5,238 nucleotides of DNA from Mariprofundaceae bacterium (GTDB lineage: Bacteria > Pseudomonadota > Zetaproteobacteria > Mariprofundales > Mariprofundaceae), in the NCBI GenBank assembly GCA_030950965.1, contig JAUZQP010000005.1, forward strand, positions 1 to 5,238, given 5' to 3'. The notes under the pieces are model-generated. The model was not told where the DNA came from. It worked only from the letters and a program-made list of their open reading frames with translations, and searched no databases. The position numbers and the translations under genes are program-made. Positions 1 to 5,044 of this stretch are shown in pieces (the stretch's first letter is position 1; each line of letters starts with the position of its first letter).

Positions 1-1259
1 CCCATGCCTACTTCGTTGCTTTCGCAGATGTCAGCAATCAATTGATGCAAGGCTTCGCCGTTCCATTCAGTCATGGCGTCAGCGGCATCAATAAAGGCCT
101 GTAACAACGGCCAAGTCCCCTCTTTCATGTTCTTTTTCACCGCTTTTTCGTCATACGCTTGAGGTGCGTGAAAAAAGAAGCGTGCGCCATGGGCGAGTTC
201 CAAGAGGTTCTTGCTACGCTCTTGCAGTGAGGCGATGACCGTTGCCAACGGTGGTTGGCAGTCATCAGCTAAGTCCAACGCTTGGCGCAGCAAAGGGACT
301 AGCTCTTCAGGTGCGCTATGGCGTAAATGGTGGGCATTCAGCCAATCTAATTTTTTCTGGTCGAAACGTGATGCTGATGTGCCAACCTGAGCCAGATCAA
401 AATACTCAATTAACTGTTCCATACTAAAAATTTCATCATCACCATGTGACCAGCCCAAGCGTGCCAAGTAATTGACTACTGCCGCAGGCAAATAGCCCTC
501 TTCGCGGTATTCAGTGATGGCAACGGAACCATGCCGCTTCGACATTTTTGCACCATCAGGGCCGTGAATCAAAGGAATATGGGCGAACGTAGGAACGGTC
601 AAGCCTAAGGCTTGATAGAGTTGAATTTGGCGCGGTGTGTTGTTCAAATGATCGGAGCCGCGAATGACATGGGTGATGCCCATAGCAGCATCATCGACGA
701 CCACGGCAAGATTGTAGGTGGGGGTGCCATCGGAGCGCATGATGATGAGATCATCCAACTCTTGATTGGGGAAGGAGACTAAATCTAGCACCATGTCATG
801 GATCACGGTCTCGCCTTCGTCGGGGGAGCGGAATCGCACGACATAAGGGGCATCGTCAGCATGTTCGCCCAGCCCATGGCGGCAGCGGCCATCATACATG
901 GGCTTTTGACCAGCGGCTCGTTGTGCTTCGCGCATAGCATCGAGCGTTTCTCGGCTGCAATAGCAACGGTATGCCTTACCTTCGGCGAGTAACTGTTCCA
1001 CGGCTTTGATGTGTTTATCTTGACGGGCTGATTGGTAAATTTCTTCACCATCCCAATCCAACCCCAGCCAGCGTAAGCCATCCAAAATTACTTGGGTAGC
1101 TTCGTCGGTGGAGCGTTCGCGGTCGGTGTCTTCGATGCGCAAGGTGAATGTGCCACCGTGGCGGCGAGCATACAGCCAAGAAAATAGGGCTGTTCGTGCG
1201 CCGCCGATGTGTAACATTCCTGTAGGAGAAGGGGCAAAGCGTGTGCGAATGGTGGTCAT
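1..1259 (-). CDS. gltX: Glutamyl-tRNA synthetase, 3' end outside window
   Basis: Class I aminoacyl-tRNA synthetase that charges tRNA-Glu with glutamate in the cytoplasm, using ATP. The visible 419 codons cover the Rossmann catalytic domain and part of the anticodon-binding domain; family members are about 465-490 residues, so roughly 50-70 C-terminal residues lie beyond base 1. Visible motifs are RFAPSPTG followed by the HIGH-type HIGG (residues 17-20), the RIEDTDRER segment (41-49), RGSDHLNNT (200-208) and KMSKR (238-242). A zinc motif C99-x-C101-x24-C126-x-H128 has the same spacing as in E. coli GltX. The start at 1259 gives MTTIRTRFAPSPTG, the usual family N-terminus. An in-frame ATG two codons upstream (1265) lies 5 nt after an AGGA Shine-Dalgarno, versus 11 nt for 1259, so 1265 may be the true start. 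The gene lies 277 nt downstream of elyC, with the MITE-like element between them. Identity is secure; whether it is the sole GluRS is not visible. Confidence 0.97.
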   Translation of the reverse strand, partial: MTTIRTRFAPSPTGMLHIGGARTALFSWLYARRHGGTFTLRIEDTDRERSTDEATQVILDGLRWLGLDWDGEEIYQSARQDKHIKAVEQLLAEGKAYRCYCSRETLDAMREAQRAAGQKPMYDGRCRHGLGEHADDAPYVVRFRSPDEGETVIHDMVLDLVSFPNQELDDLIIMRSDGTPTYNLAVVVDDAAMGITHVIRGSDHLNNTPRQIQLYQALGLTVPTFAHIPLIHGPDGAKMSKRHGSVAITEYREEGYLPAAVVNYLARLGWSHGDDEIFSMEQLIEYFDLAQVGTSASRFDQKKLDWLNAHHLRHSAPEELVPLLRQALDLADDCQPPLATVIASLQERSKNLLELAHGARFFFHAPQAYDEKAVKKNMKEGTWPLLQAFIDAADAMTEWNGEALHQLIADICESNEVGM

Positions 1260-1314
1260 GAGCATTTCGTTCCTGATAAATAAAGTGCCGCTATGCTTAC
1301 GCAGCCACCACCTG

Positions 1315-1322
1315 AATACAAC
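1315..1322. repeat. Left target-site duplication of the MITE-like element
   Basis: AATACAAC directly abuts the left end of the inverted-repeat element and is copied exactly at 1446-1453. The next bases outward differ, so the duplication is exactly 8 bp. An intact pair suggests a fairly recent insertion. Confidence 0.8.
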
Positions 1323-1445
1323 GTAATCATTCACTCCCCCGCACTGATTTTTCCGCCCCCTGCGTTGAAAGTGCTCATTTACCAAAGCGTAAACTGCGCG
1401 TTTTCGCCTTGATGGCAAAAAAACAGAGCGGATGTGAATGATTTC
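1323..1445. mobile_element. MITE-like element, probable IS66-family derivative (123 bp)
   Basis: Non-coding element in the elyC-gltX gap. Its ends are GTAATCATTCAC (1323-1334) and, read on the minus strand, GAAATCATTCAC (1445-1434), 11 of 12 identical. The similarity continues imperfectly inward through a shared CCGC-N-CTG-N-TTTTT stretch, giving inverted repeats of about 32-35 bp (1323-1357 and 1414-1445) with one 2-nt gap and a few mismatches. Exact 8-bp direct repeats AATACAAC (1315-1322 and 1446-1453) abut the ends. IS66-family insertion sequences are known for termini starting GTAA and for 8-bp target duplications, and both match here. The roughly 56-bp interior has no usable ORF, so movement would need a transposase supplied in trans. 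A chance origin of coincident inverted and direct repeats is unlikely; family assignment is less sure than the element itself. Confidence 0.82.
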
Positions 1446-1453
1446 AATACAAC
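1446..1453. repeat. Right target-site duplication of the MITE-like element
   Basis: AATACAAC directly abuts the right end of the element and matches 1315-1322 base for base. Removing 1323-1453 would restore a single copy of the target and a gap of about 140 bp between elyC and gltX. Confidence 0.8.
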
Positions 1454-1459
1454 AGCTAT

Positions 1460-1485
1460 CCAGCGATGATAAAGTTGATCGCCGG
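1460..1485 (-). other. Hairpin downstream of elyC-like gene, weak terminator candidate
   Basis: On the minus strand CCGGCGAT and ATCGCTGG can form an 8-bp stem with one G-U pair around a 10-nt loop, about 50 nt after the elyC-like stop. On the plus strand the wobble becomes an A-C mismatch, so the structure favours minus-strand RNA. No proper U-run follows (ATAGCTGTTG), so it could be a weak or Rho-linked end, or a transcript-stabilising stem. A second, shorter imperfect stem lies at 1503-1520. Confidence 0.3.
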
Positions 1486-1536
1486 CCAGTAATTATAATT
1501 GTCGCATGCTGTTGCAGGCGTTATTCACCCCTAAAC

Positions 1537-2295
1537 TTAATAGCGCAGTCGATACCATAACAAGCCGAGGTATTCATGCAGGGCGGTGCTGCTGTCTGCT
1601 AGGGCGTGGGCATTCGGTAGGTAGTCCAGTAGTTGATAGGGCGTTTGTTTGCTCAGGTAATCTGTGGGTGCAGCGATAACTTTCAACCCCTGGTCTTCAA
1701 AACACAAGCGCGCACGCGGTAGGTGACTGGCACTGCTGACTAAAATAATTCGTTCCATATGTTGTTGCTTGAGTATAGCCGCAATATGTGTGGCATTCTC
1801 GAAGGTGTTTAATGATCTGCCTTCCACATGTGTACGCTCGGCAGCAACACCAAAACGAATGATCCAGCGTTGCATGGTCATGGCTTCGGATTCGGCATAG
1901 GGCTCCAACGGTGAACCGCCGCTGAGGTACACATCCACATCGCGATTTCGGGCTATTTCTGCGCCATAAAGGGTGCGCATCAGCCCCGCCTTTGATGGCA
2001 AGTTTTGTTTTTGATACTCTGGCGGTTGTTGGTAAGAGCCGCCACCGAGTACGACCACGACTGTATTCTTTGTATCTAGGCCTGTTAGTGGTAGTGGCGG
2101 AGTGGCGTATTCCAGTGGTTGAATCAGTGCATCACGCACGGGAGCAATGGCTAACGCATAAAGCAGGATAATACTGCTAAAAAGTATGACTTTACCCCAC
2201 CAACGACGGAAAAATATAGCACCGATGAAGGAGCTAACAATCAATCCACCGGGTGGAAGTATGAGCAGAGCAAGGGCTTTAGTCGCAAAAAACAT
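1537..2295 (-). CDS. elyC: ElyC-like DUF218 envelope protein (252 aa)
   Basis: Inner-membrane DUF218 (YdcF/SanA/ElyC-type) protein. E. coli ElyC, of nearly the same length, is needed for normal peptidoglycan assembly at low temperature and has been linked to lipid-carrier metabolism; the biochemical activity is not established. Two hydrophobic segments (about residues 8-29 and 35-52) precede a soluble domain predicted to face the periplasm. Visible DUF218 motifs are VVLGGG (81-86), SGG (125-127), SLNTFEN (161-167), SSASHLPRA (187-195) and the C-terminal EYLGLLWYRL (241-250). E. coli ElyC shares the VVLGGG and SASHLPRA blocks. The ATG is 5 nt after the pyk stop with no clear Shine-Dalgarno, so translation is probably coupled to pyk. 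The family is sure; ElyC orthology rather than another DUF218 member is likely but less sure. Confidence 0.85.
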   Translation of the reverse strand: MFFATKALALLILPPGGLIVSSFIGAIFFRRWWGKVILFSSIILLYALAIAPVRDALIQPLEYATPPLPLTGLDTKNTVVVVLGGGSYQQPPEYQKQNLPSKAGLMRTLYGAEIARNRDVDVYLSGGSPLEPYAESEAMTMQRWIIRFGVAAERTHVEGRSLNTFENATHIAAILKQQHMERIILVSSASHLPRARLCFEDQGLKVIAAPTDYLSKQTPYQLLDYLPNAHALADSSTALHEYLGLLWYRLRY

Positions 2296-2300
2296 GAGGT

Positions 2301-3749
2301 TTAAACGCAGATCACAGTAAGGGATGGGTGGTTGTAGCGATGCTCTTTGTGGAAGCCGCGTACCAATAAAATCGTCTGCCCTTCGCTTGCCAGAGAAAAA
2401 CGCTGCGCCAATGTTGAGGCTAATCGAGAGGGGTCGTCCATCTCCTCTGCTTCAACCAATACAGGGATGACTCCCCACAACAGGTTTAAACGACGGCAGA
2501 CTACGGCAGAGGTAGAGATTGCCAGTATGGGGGATTCTGGTCTTGCCGCAGCCATCGCTTTGGCAGTGACCCCCGTGGGAGAAAAGACGACAATCGTCCG
2601 CACCATCAGGTTGCGTGATAATCCAGCCATAGCAACGGCAACGGCATCGCCAAATGACAACGGCGGCTCAGGCTTCTGGCGCGATGATAAACCGTTAAAA
2701 GCAGACTTCTGCCACAAACAACCTTCGGCATAACGCACAATGCGATCCATGGTCTGTACGGCTTCGACAGGGTATTTCCCTGCCGCTGTTTCAGCCGACA
2801 ACATCACTGCATCTGTACCGTCGGTGACGGAGTGAAAGACATCCGTCACTTCGGCGCGGGTGGCTCGGGCGTGGTCGATCATGGATTCCAGCATCTGCGT
2901 GGCAACGATAACGGGCTTGTCCATGCTGCGAGCTGTATCAATCAATAACTGTTGTGCTACGGGAACCTGTTCGGCGGGAATTTCTACGCCTAAATCACCA
3001 CGTGCTACCATGATGCCATCGGCTGCTGCGACAATGCCAGCAGCATCGTCGAGAGCTTCAGGGCGTTCAATTTTGGCGATAATACCGATGTCATGCTCGC
3101 CTAATACCTCGCGCAGCATGATCACATCGGCGGCGGAGCGCACGAAGGAGAGTGCCAAAAAATCCACCCCTAATGCTGTTGCAAAGGCAATATCTTTGCG
3201 GTCTTTGTCGGTCAACGGCGGAGCTGAAACTTGGGAGTCGGGCAGGTTGATGCCTTTGTGGTTGGTGAGCACGCCCCCTGCTTCAACGCGACAGCGTATG
3301 TCTTGACCATCAATCGTTAGCACGCGCAATTGCATGATGCCGTCAGCCAATAAAATCCGCTGCTCGGGCATGACATCGTGGTGCAGGGTACTGTACTGTG
3401 ACGGAATCAAGCCCGCGCAGCCCTCCACATCGCGTGTGGTAACGGTGACCTCATTGCCTTTAGTTAGGGTGACCGCACCACCAGAAAACAGGCCACAACG
3501 AATTTTTGGACCACACAGGTCAGCCATGATACTCGTATGACATGGGTGACAACCTGACTCTCCACGAATCATGTGGTAATAATGGCGGTGGGTAGCGTGA
3601 TCACCATGCGACATATTCAGCCGAAAAACATTCACCCCTGCCTTCAAAAGCTGGCGCACCATGGCTACGTCATCAGTCGCTGGCCCCATGGTTGCAACGA
3701 TTTTAGTGCGCCGTTTCTTCAGTGGTCGTAGCTGCTGTAGGGCGGGCAT
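2301..3749 (-). CDS. pyk: Pyruvate kinase (482 aa)
   Basis: Catalyses phosphoenolpyruvate + ADP to pyruvate + ATP, the last step of glycolysis, in the cytoplasm. The protein is full length, with the barrel (A) domain interrupted by the B lid (about residues 81-177) and followed by the C domain (about 365-482). Visible active-site residues by family comparison are R43, N45 and S47 in the RLNMSHG block, D77, K226 and E228 in AKIERPEA, D252 in MVARGDLGVE, and T284 in VATQMLES. The segment TRAEVTDV...DGTDAVMLSAETAAGKYP is also present. K82 in CGPKIR stands where K+-dependent enzymes such as muscle PK have Glu, so K+-independent activity is predicted. The start ATG shares its A with the gmk stop (TAATG), and no other Met occurs before residue 21, after the conserved TKIVAT. 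No good Shine-Dalgarno is visible, so coupling to gmk is likely. The gene is too divergent by eye to call pykA or pykF. Confidence 0.97.
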   Translation of the reverse strand: MPALQQLRPLKKRRTKIVATMGPATDDVAMVRQLLKAGVNVFRLNMSHGDHATHRHYYHMIRGESGCHPCHTSIMADLCGPKIRCGLFSGGAVTLTKGNEVTVTTRDVEGCAGLIPSQYSTLHHDVMPEQRILLADGIMQLRVLTIDGQDIRCRVEAGGVLTNHKGINLPDSQVSAPPLTDKDRKDIAFATALGVDFLALSFVRSAADVIMLREVLGEHDIGIIAKIERPEALDDAAGIVAAADGIMVARGDLGVEIPAEQVPVAQQLLIDTARSMDKPVIVATQMLESMIDHARATRAEVTDVFHSVTDGTDAVMLSAETAAGKYPVEAVQTMDRIVRYAEGCLWQKSAFNGLSSRQKPEPPLSFGDAVAVAMAGLSRNLMVRTIVVFSPTGVTAKAMAAARPESPILAISTSAVVCRRLNLLWGVIPVLVEAEEMDDPSRLASTLAQRFSLASEGQTILLVRGFHKEHRYNHPSLTVICV

Positions 3750-4300
3750 TATGCTGGCTGCAAGAGTGCAAACAGTTGTTGCAGACTGTCGTCAAAATAA
3801 TCGTTGACGATTTGATGGTGGGCTTCATCGGCGTGGCTCATTTCAGACTCAGCGGCTTCAATTCGGCGTTGAATAACCGCCTCGGTATCTTGCTCCCGCG
3901 CTTCTAAGCGTTGCCGCAAAGTATCAATGTTTGGTGGCAAAATGAAGACCCGCACAGCATCGGGAAGCTTGTTGGCAACCATTGCTGCGCCTTGCCAATC
4001 AATTTCCAGCAGAACATCATGACCTGCGGATAAAGCATCCATCACATCGCTGCGCCGTGTGCCATAACGATGATCGTGAACGCATGCCCATTCCAGAAAA
4101 TCATCCTGCTGCACAGCCTGTTCAAACGCTTCAGCGGTTAAAAAATGATAGTCTTCACCATCGGCTTCGGCCAGCCTGGGGCTGCGTGTGGTGCAAGAAA
4201 TTGATAATTGCAATTGTGGACAACGTTTCAGCAAGGCTTGGCACAAGCTGGACTTTCCCGCTCCTGATGGCCCAGACACAATAAATAATCGACTATTCAT
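3749..4300 (-). CDS. gmk: Guanylate kinase, short C-terminus (183 aa)
   Basis: Phosphorylates GMP (and dGMP) to GDP with ATP; cytoplasmic and normally essential. The P-loop is GPSGAGKS (residues 10-17). The GMP-binding region shows SCTTRSPR (35-42), Y51, E70 and RYGT (78-81). The DWQGA block (101-105), the lid with R131/R134, R145-R146 and the IVND motif (164-167) are all present. E. coli Gmk is 207 residues; this protein ends about 20-25 residues early, lacking the terminal basic helix, while every recognisable catalytic motif is kept. The reading frame beyond the stop gives nothing Gmk-like, so a recent frameshift is not supported. A GGGA-rich Shine-Dalgarno lies inside the end of the ferredoxin gene, which overlaps gmk by 8 nt; the gmk stop overlaps the pyk start by 1 nt. 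Confidence 0.96.
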   Translation of the reverse strand: MNSRLFIVSGPSGAGKSSLCQALLKRCPQLQLSISCTTRSPRLAEADGEDYHFLTAEAFEQAVQQDDFLEWACVHDHRYGTRRSDVMDALSAGHDVLLEIDWQGAAMVANKLPDAVRVFILPPNIDTLRQRLEAREQDTEAVIQRRIEAAESEMSHADEAHHQIVNDYFDDSLQQLFALLQPA

Positions 4301-4562
4301 GGCTTCCCTCTCCCTTTAGCCCTGTCAACATGCGATACCGCCCCAGCAAGGTGTGCGCTGACTCTACCCGCTGTGGGTCGAGGATGATGCAGTCAATCGG
4401 ACAAATACGCACACATTGTGGTTCATCAAAGTGCCCCAAGCACTCGGTGCAATAATCAGGGTCAATTTCATAGACTAGCGCACCTTCACTGATGGCGCGA
4501 TTGGGGCATTCCGCCTCACAAACAGCACAGTTGATGCAATCATCCCGTATCAGCAAACTCAT
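4293..4562 (-). CDS. 2[4Fe-4S] ferredoxin, Allochromatium (YfhL/Alvin) type
   Basis: Small soluble electron carrier of 89 residues. The first cluster motif is C9-x2-C12-x2-C15-x3-C19-P. The second is C38-x2-C41-x8-C50-x3-C54-P, with a further cysteine at 58. The insertion between the second and third cysteines of motif two, plus a C-terminal helix-like extension, distinguishes this type from clostridial ferredoxins and matches A. vinosum ferredoxin and E. coli YfhL. Members of this group have very low reduction potentials; the partner here is unknown. The start at 4562 is preceded by a weak GAGA element; the conserved CINCAVCEAECPN block begins at residue 9, as in the relatives. The gene overlaps gmk by 8 nt and begins 35 nt after the upstream small gene. 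As I recall, the type often sits beside coaD/rsmD in gammaproteobacteria, which is not the case here. Confidence 0.93.
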   Translation of the reverse strand: MSLLIRDDCINCAVCEAECPNRAISEGALVYEIDPDYCTECLGHFDEPQCVRICPIDCIILDPQRVESAHTLLGRYRMLTGLKGEGSHE

Positions 4563-4597
4563 ATTAGTCTCGCACTGCTATTCATGGTCGTGTGCAA

Positions 4598-4852
4598 TTA
4601 CTGGGGTGCGCCCTGCGGAGCATTACTTCCTTCGGTTGTTTCATCTAGCATTTTTTGACTGGTTTCAGAGATGGCTTCACCTGTTTTCTGCAAGCCATGC
4701 AGGGTCTTTTCGCCAGTCTCTTTCACTGTTTCATGCATTTTATCTTTAATAGACTGCTTGGTGGGATCATAGCGGCTATCATCCGTTTCAATCAACCAGA
4801 CGAGCCAAGCAATGACACCCAACAGGAAAATTATAATAATATTTTTAATCAT
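4598..4852 (-). CDS. Small single-TM protein with charged amphipathic tail (84 aa)
   Basis: Not recognised as a named family. The protein has one strongly hydrophobic segment (about residues 4-20, isoleucine/leucine/tryptophan-rich) that looks like an uncleaved membrane anchor. Lys3 before it suggests N-in/C-out topology. A polar tail follows, first acidic (ETDDSRYDP), then Lys/Glu/Thr-rich, probably helical, with KETGEK, QKTGEA and QKMLDE in register every 11 residues, and a low-complexity end (SNAPQGAPQ). The 11-residue period resembles LEA-like or apolipoprotein-like amphipathic helices, so a membrane-surface or stress role is possible but unproven. The chosen ATG (4852) has GGAG 8 nt upstream; a GTG 10 codons earlier (4882) lacks a Shine-Dalgarno and would add a polar leader before the anchor. 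It is the first gene after the predicted promoter and may share the ferredoxin-gmk-pyk transcript. Confidence 0.72.
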   Translation of the reverse strand: MIKNIIIIFLLGVIAWLVWLIETDDSRYDPTKQSIKDKMHETVKETGEKTLHGLQKTGEAISETSQKMLDETTEGSNAPQGAPQ

Positions 4853-4872
4853 GCTATATACTCCATCACTAC

Positions 4873-4919
4873 GCGACCACACCGACCTTATTGCTATGGT
4901 GTGTGGTTGCTTGTTTTTT
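4873..4919 (+). terminator. Terminator-like hairpin plus T-run (plus-strand sense)
   Basis: GCGACCACAC (4873-4882) pairs with GTGTGGTTGC (4901-4910), a 10-bp stem with one G-U, around an 18-nt loop, and is followed by TTGTTTTTT (4911-4919). This resembles an intrinsic terminator for rightward transcription, although the loop is long. No plus-strand gene ends here. It could stop antisense transcripts coming from the minus-strand operon region before they enter the caspase gene. In the minus sense the stem has an A-C mismatch, no U-run follows, and it forms part of the 5' leader of the small TM gene. Confidence 0.35.
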
Positions 4920-4935
4920 AATGCGCAAACATTGC

Positions 4936-4974
4936 ACGGTGTTGTACCGTACGCGAAGGCTATTTTTATTCGCG
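4936..4974. repeat. Two tandem small inverted repeats in the divergent intergenic region
   Basis: ACGGT (4936-4940) and ACCGT (4946-4950) form a perfect 5-bp stem with a 5-nt loop. CGCGAA (4952-4957) and TTCGCG (4969-4974) form a perfect 6-bp stem with an 11-nt AT-rich interval. They lie about 20-60 nt downstream of the predicted minus-strand -10 box, so they could be operators or 5'-leader structures. No regulator family is recognised. Confidence 0.35.
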
Positions 4975-4993
4975 GTTGTTGTCAGCCGTTGCG

Positions 4994-5021
4994 TTGATTA
5001 TACGGCTTTCCCAGCTATGCT
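4994..5021 (+). promoter_or_regulatory. Predicted sigma-70 promoter of the caspase-like gene
   Basis: TTGATT (4994-4999, 4 of 6) and TATGCT (5016-5021, 4 of 6) are 16 nt apart. Transcription would begin about 5028 and give a leader of under 20 nt, just enough for the GGGAG Shine-Dalgarno. Both boxes overlap or abut those of the opposite promoter. An alternative pair, TTGTTG (4976-4981) and TATACG (4999-5004) with 17-nt spacing, is about equally weak. Confidence 0.35.
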
Positions 5022-5027
5022 TGGCAA
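4997..5027 (-). promoter_or_regulatory. Predicted sigma-70 promoter of the minus-strand operon
   Basis: On the minus strand a -35 TTGCCA (5027-5022, 5 of 6 to consensus) is followed after 19 nt by a perfect -10 TATAAT (5002-4997). The spacer is 2 nt longer than ideal. Transcription would start near 4990 and leave a leader of about 140 nt before the ATG at 4852, holding the inverted repeats described at 4936-4974 and 4873-4910. Confidence 0.5.
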
Positions 5028-5044
5028 TTAAAAAGGGAGAGACG

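Noticed and set aside
1293..1321. Possible gltX promoter on the minus strand, TTGTAT (1321-1316, inside the left target duplication) with AAGCAT (1298-1293), 17-nt spacing.
   Set aside because: The spacing is ideal but the -10 matches consensus at only 3 of 6 positions, so it is not listed as a feature. If true, the insertion left the promoter intact.
242..1326. Open frames on both strands within the gltX region (for example 803-1081 minus and 1108-1326 plus).
   Set aside because: The gltX frame with its HIGH, zinc and KMSKR motifs explains the coding signal; these frames have no family features.
1401..1421. Stem TTTTCGCC / GGCAAAAA inside the MITE-like element, possible terminator.
   Set aside because: On the plus strand it is followed by A, not T, and on the minus strand the T-run precedes the stem, so neither direction fits an intrinsic terminator; it overlaps the right inverted repeat.
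1494..1499. TATAAT box present on both strands in AATTATAATT, between elyC and gltX.
   Set aside because: No acceptable -35 hexamer at 16-19 nt on either strand; probably chance in an AT-rich stretch.
1266..1536. Search for a tRNA, riboswitch or small gene in the elyC-gltX gap.
   Set aside because: No cloverleaf, CCA end or T-loop signature and no credible ORF; the MITE-like element and weak hairpins account for the visible structure.
2347..3540. Several plus-strand open frames of 68-148 codons antisense to pyk.
   Set aside because: They are shadows of the strongly conserved pyk frame, with no recognisable domains and no good ribosome-binding sites.
4853..4882. GTG start extending the small TM protein by 10 residues.
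   Set aside because: No Shine-Dalgarno before the GTG, it falls inside the hairpin arm, and the ATG at 4852 has GGAG at 8 nt directly before a typical membrane anchor.
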